Source: Bacteroidota bacterium (GTDB lineage Bacteria > Bacteroidota > Bacteroidia > Palsa-965). Taken from it: a stretch of DNA of 60,034 nt. The stretch is taken from positions 1-60,034 of the forward strand of contig JABDAO010000006.1 in NCBI GenBank assembly GCA_013289095.1. The letters are read 5' to 3'. The position numbers were made by a program, and so were the translations under genes. Of the stretch, positions 44,670-51,997 are shown piece after piece. The notes under the pieces are model-generated. The model was given only the letters and a program-made list of their open reading frames with translations. It searched no databases and was not told the DNA's origin. How positions within the stretch are numbered: position 1 is the stretch's first letter; each line of letters opens with the position of its first letter.

Positions 44670-46379
44670 ATGAAAATAATTTGTATTGACAAGGACATAA
44701 AACAAGTACTTGAAACTGGATATTATAATATCCCAAGGTTTCAGAGGCCATATTCATGGGAAAAAGAACATATAAACGAGTTCTGGAATGATACTGTAAT
44801 GGGGAGTGAGATAGATTATTTTATAGGGTCGTTTGTAGTGTACAAAACAAATCAAGGGTTGTACGGTATTGTCGATGGCCAGCAACGTCTGACGACCCTC
44901 ACGATGATTCTATGTTCTATCCGAGATTGTTACATCGGGGAAGGCCTTGAGGATTTGGCCAGAGGGGTTCATAACCTTGTTGAGCGTGTTGATTTGAGCA
45001 ATAAAAAACAATTCATACTGCAAACGGAAACATCATACCCATATCTCCAGGAATATATTCAGAAATTTGATGACCCGGATATCGATGTCCAGCTTGGAAG
45101 CGAAGAAGAAAATTTGAAGGCGGGATTTGAGTTAATAAATTATTACTTGCACGCAATCGTCAAACAGATTAAAAGTAATAGGCAAATTGCGAAAGAGAAT
45201 CTCAGTGCTGAAATCCAGAAGAAATTGACAGAAGTAAGGGATAAGATTTTAAAACTCAAGGTTATTTATATTGAGCTTGACGATGAAGACGACGCCTATA
45301 CGATTTTTGAAACACTTAACACTCGTGGAAAGGATTTGAGTGTTACTGATTTGGCCAAAAATTACTTGACTAAGCTTGTCAAAAGTACAAATGATAAGGC
45401 CGACATGACGAAGGAAAAGTGGAACAAAATTCGAGGAGTTATAGAAAGCTCATCGGCTGAGTTAGATACTGATACATTTCTACTTCATGTTTGGCTTTCT
45501 AAGTATGGGTACACGTCAATGAACGCCTTGTTTAAGAAACTGAAGGCAGAAGTGCGCGGATCTGAAAATGCGAAAATGTTCCTTGATGAGCTTGTTGTTG
45601 ACTCGTCAACATACAAGGATATCTTCGATCCAGAGTCGAAAAGTTGGAATAAAAACGAGTTTGAGCTTAAAAGATCGTTATCTGCATTAAATAGCTTTCG
45701 TGTTACGCAACAAACGCCAATGGTTTTGGCTATAATGCGTGAATATTATTTGGATCATTTAAAGTATAAGCACGCTATGGAGGGCATAATGGCCGTAGAA
45801 CATTTCCATTATATCTTCACCGCTATAACTTCACAGCGATCATCTGGTGGTATTTCTTCCATGTACTCTACTCATTCCCGTAAGCTGTCATTAGGAGCTG
45901 ATGTGGATGAAAGAATTAAGGCAATTCGAGAGCTAAAAGAAAAAATGAGGGAAAAGTTGCCAACCCTAGAGGAATTTATTGTGAATTTCAAAACTTTAAG
46001 GTTCACGAATGACTATACAAAGAACAAAAAAATCATCCACTATACTCTCTCAAAAATGGATGAAGCAGCTAATAATAAGGGCGCAGCTATCCATTATGAT
46101 CGGATGACCATTGAGCATATACTGCCGCAAAATCCAGCAAAGAAGAGCAAGGAACACGATGATGTGGTTGGAATGATTGGAAATTTAATTTTAGTTGACG
46201 AGGATTTAAATGGTAAACTCGATAATAAGGAGTTCCTTGATAAGAAAGCTATTTTGGCTCAAACTCTTGTTTTTGTTGATGGCCTAATACAAAACGCTGA
46301 TAAGTGGGGTCCTGAAGAGATAGTAAAAAGAACAGAGACGATGGCTAGAGTAGTTTATACAGAAATTTTTAAGATATAA
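44670..46379 (+). CDS. GmrSD-type DUF262-DUF1524 protein
   Basis: 569 residues. The N-terminal DUF262 (GmrS-like, ParB/Srx fold) has IPRFQRPYSW and DGQQRLTTL (69-77), the nucleotide-dependent motif. The C-terminal DUF1524 (GmrD-like HNH/His-Me finger nuclease) has MTIEHILPQN with His483, GNLIL (Asn505) and DLNGKLDNKEFLDKK (Asn514). Family members include type IV restriction enzymes that cut modified phage DNA and partners of phosphorothioate or BREX systems. The usual size is 550-700. It is the second gene after the PIN-TOPRIM protein, same strand, same AT-rich composition. A defence role is likely; the target is unknown. Confidence 0.9.
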   Translation: MKIICIDKDIKQVLETGYYNIPRFQRPYSWEKEHINEFWNDTVMGSEIDYFIGSFVVYKTNQGLYGIVDGQQRLTTLTMILCSIRDCYIGEGLEDLARGVHNLVERVDLSNKKQFILQTETSYPYLQEYIQKFDDPDIDVQLGSEEENLKAGFELINYYLHAIVKQIKSNRQIAKENLSAEIQKKLTEVRDKILKLKVIYIELDDEDDAYTIFETLNTRGKDLSVTDLAKNYLTKLVKSTNDKADMTKEKWNKIRGVIESSSAELDTDTFLLHVWLSKYGYTSMNALFKKLKAEVRGSENAKMFLDELVVDSSTYKDIFDPESKSWNKNEFELKRSLSALNSFRVTQQTPMVLAIMREYYLDHLKYKHAMEGIMAVEHFHYIFTAITSQRSSGGISSMYSTHSRKLSLGADVDERIKAIRELKEKMREKLPTLEEFIVNFKTLRFTNDYTKNKKIIHYTLSKMDEAANNKGAAIHYDRMTIEHILPQNPAKKSKEHDDVVGMIGNLILVDEDLNGKLDNKEFLDKKAILAQTLVFVDGLIQNADKWGPEEIVKRTETMARVVYTEIFKI

Positions 46380-46719
46380 TGAGGAGGTTGTGAATTCCGA
46401 ATTAAAGAGGTTAGTGGTTTCCTCTGCGCACTGATAGGAATATCAGAGCCGGGGAAAGATTACATGCTACCGAACCGACCTCCAAAAAGCAATCCGGGCT
46501 CACCGGGGAAGCAAACTACGCTCTTCTAAGCCAATCCAGCCGTGGGCTAAAAGCTCCTACGGTGGCCCGTTTCAAGCCCATCCGATACCTAAAATATACG
46601 CCTTGGATTCCAGGTGCTTAGGAAATCTCCTCAGATTCTCCCGCAGCCGGGTGGAAATCATCTGCTACACTCGAGATAAGAAATAATGTAAATAAACAAA
46701 AATCTCAAAAAACAAGACC
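46380..46719. other. Gene-free stretch in island
   Basis: No gene or RNA recognised. Composition returns to that of the chromosome after the AT-rich GmrSD gene, which suggests a junction near 46380-46440. A small hairpin-like CCGTGGGC..GGCCCG lies near 46540-46580. Confidence 0.35.
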
Positions 46720-46981
46720 ATGAAAAGGGAAGACGTGATCAAAGCGGCGCTGAAGCAATTACAATGACACCATCTATGGATTGCTGGCCTATGTCAGCTC
46801 GGGCAGCCAGGAAAGAGCGAGGAAAGTGGCTTCACAGATAAATGCGGGCAGGGTGCTCATCAACACCTTAAATCATGACCCCTTAGCGCCTTTCGGAGGG
46901 TTTAAGCAATCTGGTATGGGAAGAGAGGGAGGTATTTTAGGATTGGAAGAATACCTGGAACCCAAAGCTATCATCGAATAA
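46720..46981 (+). pseudogene. Aldehyde dehydrogenase 3' fragment behind a foreign start
   Basis: From 46763 the frame reads NDTIYGLLAYVSSGSQERA, then INAGRVLINT, PLAPFGGFKQSGMGRE and GLEEYLEPKAI: the C-terminal 70 or so residues of an NAD-dependent aldehyde dehydrogenase. The catalytic Cys and the rest of the enzyme are gone. Directly upstream, in another frame, ATG at 46720 starts MKREDVIKAALKQLQ and stops at 46767; this resembles the first turn of a TetR-type regulator. The two pieces meet at 46763-46767, so a deletion probably fused two genes. Confidence 0.7.
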
Positions 46982-47037
46982 TGGAAAGTAAATTTTAATT
47001 CTTCATTTATTAAATCAACAATTAAAACAGCAAGGAT

Positions 47038-47532
47038 ATGACTTCTGAAACAATCACACTTATCGCCAATATCGCACTCACAGTGTCGGCCATCATTGCT
47101 TTGGTGTTTGGAATCGCACAGGTCAGGACATCGACACGCGACCGACAGGAAAGGCTTACCCTGGAGGCAATGCGTAATTTCAATACACGTGAATTTTCTG
47201 AACTCATGAATTACGTTACAGCACATGATATACCTCCTACGCACGAGGACTGGCAAAAGCTTCCCCCGCACGAAGGGGTTATTATCACACAGTTTGCACA
47301 GGAAATGGAATCGCTCGGCATTCTTGTCGCAGAGCGGCTTATTAATATCGAGCTCGTGGATAAAACGATCGGTTCACTGGTTTCAATTGCCTGGAACAAG
47401 TATAAAGTCATGATAGAGGATTCACGCAGGAAACGGCCCGACCCTTTCCTTTGTGAATATTTTCAATGGCTGGCTGAAAGCATAGATGAAAGGATGCGCA
47501 TTGCTCCACGCAAACCATTCTATTTAAAATAA
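47038..47532 (+). CDS. DUF4760-like membrane-anchored protein
   Basis: 164 residues. An N-terminal transmembrane helix (about 5-26, TLIANIALTVSAIIALVFGI) is followed by a soluble helical part with ERLTLEAMRNFNTREFSELM, FAQEMESLGILVAERLINIEL and DPFLCEYFQWLAESI. It resembles small DUF4760-type proteins that show up with mobile DNA. No catalytic motif. Function unknown. It is 56 bp past the aldehyde dehydrogenase fragment. Confidence 0.6.
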   Translation: MTSETITLIANIALTVSAIIALVFGIAQVRTSTRDRQERLTLEAMRNFNTREFSELMNYVTAHDIPPTHEDWQKLPPHEGVIITQFAQEMESLGILVAERLINIELVDKTIGSLVSIAWNKYKVMIEDSRRKRPDPFLCEYFQWLAESIDERMRIAPRKPFYLK

Positions 47533-47585
47533 CAAAGTATCGGAGGATTTGGAATAAGAGATTAATTTTGGAAATAATATAAACA

Positions 47586-47732
47586 ATGATGCAAAAACTA
47601 CCGATACAATATTCGTGTTACTTCTCAAGAAGCAGCAAAGGCGAGCAATTCGTGCCGGAGCATACGTTAGTTTATATTATTTCCGGTTCGTTGGAGATCG
47701 CGGATATCAGTCATACTAGTATGCCTTTGTAG
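47586..47732 (+). pseudogene. AraC-type regulator N-terminal fragment
   Basis: The frame opens MMQKLPIQYSCYFSRSSKG and continues EQFVPEHTLVYIISGSLEI, the cupin-like sensor start of Bacteroidota AraC-family regulators, then stops at 47730-47732. The rest of the sensor and the two-helix DNA-binding domain are absent. Its end overlaps the convergent small gene at 47716. It is a further truncated gene in the island. Confidence 0.6.
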
Positions 47733-47928
47733 AATCAGGATTACCAGGATCAACAGTAGGGGTGCTGACCAGCTTATCCACTTTGCTGCTTAATATCTGT
47801 TCTGTTCCTGCATCGTTTAATTTTGCCGATCCCACCGTCCCATCTGCAGATACCAAAGTAATAATCCCAATCACTGAGCAAGCAATTATTACGACGAAGA
47901 GTGTGATTCGATTTGCTGTTTGTTTCAT
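47716..47928 (-). CDS. Small exported or membrane protein
   Basis: 70 residues with an N-terminal hydrophobic segment (ITLFVVIIACSVIGIITLV) and a polar tail. It has no known domain. It could be a signal peptide plus a short mature part, or a single-pass membrane peptide. It overlaps the AraC fragment by 17 bp on the other strand. Confidence 0.4.
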   Translation of the reverse strand: MKQTANRITLFVVIIACSVIGIITLVSADGTVGSAKLNDAGTEQILSSKVDKLVSTPTVDPGNPDSTKAY

Positions 47929-47932
47929 TTTT

Positions 47933-48399
47933 CTTTAGTGAACTGTAATTAAAATTATGGCAATAACCTCCCTTAACCTCCCAGTCAGCGAGAAAGTTGC
48001 TTTTGTAAACACACTGCTAATTTCATCGGCTGTTCTTGTCAAAATTGCCCTCTACAACAGGATAAAATTTCCAATATTAATCGCTGGATCTACAAAATGA
48101 TATTTGAAGTGATGAGCCATAAATATACGGTAATAATGCAATAAAACATATATTATTTTCTGGTTCGTGGACTAACTCCTTGCGATGAATTCATCAAAGG
48201 TTGGCTTTTCCACGAACCACCGTGCTCTCTGCCAAGGATTCCAGGAACGGGTTATATTAGCTAAATAAAGGTGCTGCCATAATAATCACTCCAGTAAACA
48301 GATGTCTGGAAATCAATCCGGGTCACAGATCGTGGATTGATTCGGACGACAGCCCCAGCACCCCAAGAAACATTAGATTAAAATGAACCATGAGGTTGG
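47933..48399. other. Gene-free stretch in island
   Basis: No convincing gene on either strand; mixed composition, no clear hairpin or promoter. It separates the small membrane protein from the fic gene. Confidence 0.4.
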
Positions 48400-49542
48400 T
48401 TATCTTCTTTTTTCAAAGAGAATTAAGTAGCTTTCGTAAGCAAATAATCGATTTCTCTGAAATCCAGTGATTTCTTTGAGAATCCCCTTTTTTATGAAGT
48501 CATTAATTAAGTCATTCGCTGCTTTGGGGGTTAGTCCTGTCACTTTTGCGACCTCAGAGGCATTTAAAACAGGTTTTGAAAATAAATGATCATAAAGTGC
48601 CTGGGCACTTTTTAGTTTTCTTCCCATATCCAGGATCACAGTCTTCTCTGTCTTGTTTTTAATGGAAATTATTTTTTGCAGCGTTTCACTGGATTTTTCC
48701 GCGGTTTCCTTCACGGCAACCAGGAAAAAAAGTAACCATTGCCGCAAATCGCTTTTTGTACGGACAGCCATTAGATTGTCGTAATATAAATTTTTATTTC
48801 GTTCAAAAAATTCTGAGAGATATAGTAATGGTTTATTGAGTATCTTATTTTCGACTAAGTATAAAGGAATCATTAATCGTCCTAATCGCCCATTTCCATC
48901 CAGAAAAGGGTGAATAGTTTCGAACTGATAATGGGCAATAGCAATTTTTATCAGATGAGGGACTTCAATTGTTTTATTATGAAGAAACAATTCGAGGTCC
49001 CCCATTAAATTTTGAACTTCTGAGTGAACAGGAGGAACGAAGACGGCATCGGATATGCTTGCGCCGCCTATCCAATTTTGGCTTGTTCGAAAAACACCAG
49101 GTGTTTTATGTGCTCCTCTGACACTCCTCATCAAATACTCGTGAGCCTCACGGAGTAATCGATTTGATAGCGGAATGTGTTTTAGGGATTTAAGTGCATA
49201 ATTCATTGCCTTTACGTAGTTATCGACTTCTTGCCAATCGTCTCGATGTTCAGGATTAATATCCTTTTTATCAAGAATAGCCTCGCTCATATGGGTTTGT
49301 GTCCCTTCAATTCTACTCGACACTACCGCCTCTTTCAATACATGCATTCGAATGAACATATCTACATCCGGCACCAAACGGGCAACCGCGTTCAATTCAC
49401 CGAGTTTTAATGATGCTTGCTCCAATAGTTCATTTAACTTGGTGTCTGCCCAGGTATAAGTTTGGTTTATATTTGAGGGCAAAAAATACTTATAACCTGT
49501 TCCTGGTAGCCAGAGTCCGGATTTATATAGCTTTATATCCAA
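48400..49542 (-). CDS. Fic family protein with inhibitory motif and wHTH
   Basis: 380 residues. Fic proteins transfer AMP (or other nucleotides) to target side chains. The core motif HPFLDGNGRLGR (211-222) is complete. The inhibitory helix motif SSRIEG (75-80, S/TxxxE-G/N) lies N-terminal to it, so this is a self-inhibited, class II type. VFVPPVHSEVQNLM is the flap region. The C-terminus has a winged-helix (about 312-362, LNASEVAKVTGLTPKAANDL). Full length, last gene of the island before attR. The target is unknown; it may be a housekeeping-type modifier or a conflict protein. Confidence 0.9.
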   Translation of the reverse strand: MDIKLYKSGLWLPGTGYKYFLPSNINQTYTWADTKLNELLEQASLKLGELNAVARLVPDVDMFIRMHVLKEAVVSSRIEGTQTHMSEAILDKKDINPEHRDDWQEVDNYVKAMNYALKSLKHIPLSNRLLREAHEYLMRSVRGAHKTPGVFRTSQNWIGGASISDAVFVPPVHSEVQNLMGDLELFLHNKTIEVPHLIKIAIAHYQFETIHPFLDGNGRLGRLMIPLYLVENKILNKPLLYLSEFFERNKNLYYDNLMAVRTKSDLRQWLLFFLVAVKETAEKSSETLQKIISIKNKTEKTVILDMGRKLKSAQALYDHLFSKPVLNASEVAKVTGLTPKAANDLINDFIKKGILKEITGFQRNRLFAYESYLILFEKRR

Positions 49543-49756
49543 CGTACTATTTTATTTGGTGAAAGTAAAACAAAGATATTCATAATTTACTTTAATCGCT
49601 GAAAGTAAAATTAATATTTTCTTATTTTATCTTCTTTAATAAAGAAAATGGAAATCTAATTGGAGTTGATTCAGAAAATCTAATTGTTTCATCCACGTTT
49701 CAGTAAAGGTGCAGCCAGTGGTGTAATATATTTGTTTCCAATTAATTAGAAGGGAT

Positions 49757-49779
49757 GGTTCGAATCCGCACGGGACCTC
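49757..49779 (+). repeat. Right attachment core (attR)
   Basis: Identical in all 23 bases to the tRNA-Cys 3' end at 41593-41615. No D or anticodon arm precedes it, so it is not a second tRNA gene. Confidence 0.8.
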
Positions 49780-49903
49780 CAATAAAATCCCATCCGACAA
49801 AGTCGGACGGGATTTTTGCTTTTCGGGCGAGTCAAGTTTTTGACTTGAAGGAGCCCGAAAAGCAAAAAGCACGATAGGCCGAAGACCTGGGATTTTATTG
49901 GAG
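49777..49903. repeat. Palindrome cluster next to attR
   Basis: An outer perfect 16-bp inverted repeat (CTCCAATAAAATCCCA at 49777, TGGGATTTTATTGGAG at 49888) encloses two further hairpins: AAATCCCATCCGAC / GTCGGACGGGATTT and GCTTTTCGGGC..GCCCGAAAAGC with an inner TCAAG/CTTGA. The left arm can pair in two ways, so the structures compete. Confidence 0.7.
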
Positions 49904-49916
49904 CAGCTCCATTTTT

Positions 49917-49960
49917 CGGATCATCAAGCCGCCAGGCTTGATGATCCGCACGGGACCTCC
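49917..49960. repeat. Second palindrome with third partial tRNA-Cys end
   Basis: A perfect 14-bp hairpin CGGATCATCAAGCC-GCCA-GGCTTGATGATCCG (49917-49948) runs into a third copy of the tRNA end, ATCCGCACGGGACCTCC (49944-49960). The right arm of the hairpin and the tRNA piece overlap by five bases. Confidence 0.7.
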
Positions 49961-49996
49961 AAAAATGGCGCATTTCGCTCCATTTTATGCCAAATC

Positions 49997-50028
49997 AAGC
50001 CGTTACATATCGTAACGGCTTTTTTTTG
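49997..50028 (+). terminator. Rho-independent terminator
   Basis: AAGCCGTTAC / GTAACGGCTT with eight T residues. It may be the original terminator of tRNA-Cys before island insertion. Confidence 0.75.
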
Positions 50029-50039
50029 TGCCAAAAGGA

Positions 50040-50395
50040 GTTCCTTTGTGGGTTGAAGATCATCTGCTGAGTGTTGATGATGATCTGCTTAGCATTGATG
50101 ATAATCATCACAGCGTTGATGATGATCTTTTGAGGGTTGACGATGATCCTCTTAGCACTGATGATCATCTTTTGAGAGTTGAAGATGATCGTTTGAGCGT
50201 TGACGATAATCATCTTAGCGTTGATGATGATCTTTTGAGGGTTGATGATAATCATCTTAGCGTTGATGATGATCTTGTAATCGGTAAAGATCATCATCAA
50301 GGTGTTGAAGAACATCCGCTGAGCGTTGACGATGATCCTCTGCGTGTTGATGATGATCGTCTGAGCGTTGACGATCTCACCGAACGGATTTATAA
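50040..50395. repeat. Tandem array 3, 21-bp unit
   Basis: About 17 imperfect copies of units such as GTTGATGATGATCTTTTGAG plus one base. The constant part is GTTGAYGATGATC; the rest varies. Plus and minus frames stay open; the plus one would give an Asp-rich heptapeptide repeat, the minus one an Ile/Asn-rich repeat. Differences between units fall on all codon positions, which argues against selection for protein. Confidence 0.82.
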
Positions 50396-50504
50396 CCATA
50401 GCCAGGAATAAGACATCCTCCGTTCTCACAGTTCTTCCTTCTCCTTCACCTATGGTGCCAGTCTGAAGCTGCGCCGAGGGTGAACTCAATGCTTTGCGCT
50501 TGGT

Positions 50505-50633
50505 TTCGTCAGCCTGAGGCTGACGAAGGCACTGTTCCCATTCACACCGTCAGCCTGTCAGAACAGCGCCAACGGTGATCGGCGAGATCCGTTTGCGCTT
50601 AGATCCGTCCGCCCCGGAAGACGGATCTAAGCG
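50505..50633. repeat. Two perfect intergenic hairpins
   Basis: TTCGTCAGCC-TGA-GGCTGACGAA at 50505-50527, and CGCTTAGATCCGTC / GACGGATCTAAGCG with a 10-base loop at 50596-50633. No gene is seen between the array and 50810 other than these and the 60-bp repeat. Confidence 0.65.
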
Positions 50634-50690
50634 TAAAGCATTCACTTTAAAGGGCTGCTTTTTTGCATCGCTCATGCGTTGGACAAGGGG

Positions 50691-50750
50691 CGGCTTTGGC
50701 GCCGGCACTGATCCCAGCCGCACAGCCTTCTCTTCAGATCAGCGCCAACT
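50691..50750 (+). repeat. 60-bp direct repeat, left copy
   Basis: Starts CGGCTTTGGCGCCGGCACTG and ends CAGATCAGCGCCAACT. It differs from the copy at 51497-51556 by one base (A for C). The two copies bracket the nucleotidyltransferase pair. Confidence 0.85.
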
Positions 50751-50810
50751 TTTGGATGGAAGGATGAACAGGAGCTCTGACGGGTTGGGAGTTAAACGCT
50801 TAAGCTACGT

Positions 50811-51269
50811 TCATTTCTTTCTTAGCTTTTCAAGATCATCAAGGTCACGAGGTCTTCCGGATGCTTCTTTAGCGAGGAGAAGATCCTGATAGCTCACAAT
50901 TCGAATAGAAAATGATTCGATAGAATGTACTTGCGAATGAGCATAAGCCACATCAAAATCCAGACCCTTCACATTGGTCATTAAATCAATGCATACAGGA
51001 GCCTGGCCAAAGGTGAAAACGTCTATGTCGGGGTTGTGAAGAAAATTCTCCTCCGTCATATCAAAAACAGGCATTTTGAATTCAAGGAATGCATTCACAA
51101 TAAGCCGGTAGTTCGAAAGGTCTTTTTTTACCCAGATATCCATGTCTCCTGTCGTTCTTGAATATCCATGAAGAATAACGGAATAGCCCCCGACCAGAAT
51201 ATATTTAACCTGGTTGTTGTTAAGGGCCTGAATAAAATCCTGAAAATCGGGATTGAAGATATTAGTCAT
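50811..51269 (-). CDS. Nucleotidyltransferase (MNT-like, DUF6036-type)
   Basis: 152 residues from the ATG at 51269 (MTNIFNPDFQDFIQ); the longer frame overlaps the partner gene. Pol-beta type nucleotidyltransferase: GGYSVILHGYSRTTGDMDIWV has the GG(S/Y) turn and DxD (GDMDIW), and a third acidic position lies in VCIDLM. Family members include antitoxins or nucleotide-transferring toxins such as MNT/AbiEii. It shares an 8-bp overlap with the small partner gene and sits between 60-bp repeats. No HEPN domain is adjacent, so it is not a classical MNT-HEPN pair. Confidence 0.82.
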   Translation of the reverse strand: MTNIFNPDFQDFIQALNNNQVKYILVGGYSVILHGYSRTTGDMDIWVKKDLSNYRLIVNAFLEFKMPVFDMTEENFLHNPDIDVFTFGQAPVCIDLMTNVKGLDFDVAYAHSQVHSIESFSIRIVSYQDLLLAKEASGRPRDLDDLEKLRKK

Positions 51270-51465
51270 TGTCCCTGTGTCGGATATGGAATACCGTTTT
51301 ATCCAAGCGGGGAGGGTTGTCTGACGGGTAGTTGTAGGCAACGCTATTCAGGTATGCAGCTGCTTTCAGGCGTTCAGTTTCGGTCTTCGAGAGCCAATAA
51401 TTCACCTGATCAGAGGCTTCCTGAAACTTCTGCATCTTAAATGCATTTCGGTTAAGACGGTACAT
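51262..51465 (-). CDS. Small partner of nucleotidyltransferase
   Basis: 67 residues from the ATG at 51465 (MYRLNRNAFKMQKFQEA). The pattern YWLSKTETERLKAAAYLN, VAYNYPSDNPPRLDKTVF and HIRHRD matches from memory a short Bacteroidota protein that precedes DUF6036-type nucleotidyltransferases. Its stop overlaps the start of that gene, so the two are translationally coupled. It is probably a regulatory or antitoxin-like partner; not shown. Confidence 0.7.
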   Translation of the reverse strand: MYRLNRNAFKMQKFQEASDQVNYWLSKTETERLKAAAYLNSVAYNYPSDNPPRLDKTVFHIRHRDND

Positions 51466-51496
51466 ACACAAATATACATATTCTTTATGAACGGGT

Positions 51497-51556
51497 CGGC
51501 TTTGGCGCCGGCACTGATCCCCGCCGCACAGCCTTCTCTTCAGATCAGCGCCAACT
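51497..51556 (+). repeat. 60-bp direct repeat, right copy
   Basis: 59 of 60 bases as in the copy at 50691-50750. It lies just upstream of the small partner gene (minus strand), so it may hold its promoter. Confidence 0.85.
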
Positions 51557-51997
51557 CGTCCCTCTAAACCTGCCTGATACAATTTCTGTTCGTCAGGCCG
51601 GAACTTTGCATTTGACTTCCTTCAGATTCCTTCTCACGAAGGACACCCTTGTCTTCTGCTGACACTTCCTGCTACCAAATGTGTTCGGGACTTACACCCT
51701 GGAATCATCGCCCATGCCGGGCGCACAAAAAGAAACGGCAGGAAATCTATTTTTGCTGCCGTTTGCTTTTTTGTGGTCCCGAAGAGATTAAACGATAGTA
51801 TAGCAGAGTTGTTCGTTCAAGCGTGTTTGCCCCTTGCCGAGATTTAACAGCAATCTAACGTCCAAAAAGCTTGTGTTTCCCCATTTTTTCACCAAATTGC
51901 GCCCCAATCAGCCCTTTTATTTACCGGTCTTGTCTGTACTGACAATTCATGTTATTTAATCGGGTATGGTCATAAACCATCAAACCAACAAAACCCA
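51557..51997. other. Gene-free stretch with one terminator
   Basis: No gene seen. A hairpin AAACGGCAG / CTGCCGTTT with a T run lies at 51726-51772. The last 60 bases are the leader of the T9SS gene at 51998. Confidence 0.45.
51726..51772 (+). terminator. Terminator-like hairpin
   Basis: AAACGGCAG / CTGCCGTTT stem with a 14-base loop, followed by GCTTTTTT. No gene ends just upstream on the plus strand. Confidence 0.55.

Larger units (their letters stand above)
41593..49779 (+). mobile_element. tRNA-Cys genomic island, about 8.2 kb
   Basis: Bounded by 23-bp direct repeats of the tRNA-Cys 3' end. The DNA inside is visibly AT-richer than the flanks, with codon use rich in ATA, TTA and AGA. Cargo in order: PIN-TOPRIM protein, GmrSD protein, ALDH and AraC fragments, DUF4760 protein, small membrane protein, Fic protein. 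No integrase or excisionase is seen, so it is either a satellite or a decayed integrative element. Confidence 0.75.

Noticed and set aside
49757..49779. A second tRNA-Cys gene
   Set aside because: Only the T-arm and acceptor 3' half are present; D and anticodon arms are missing.
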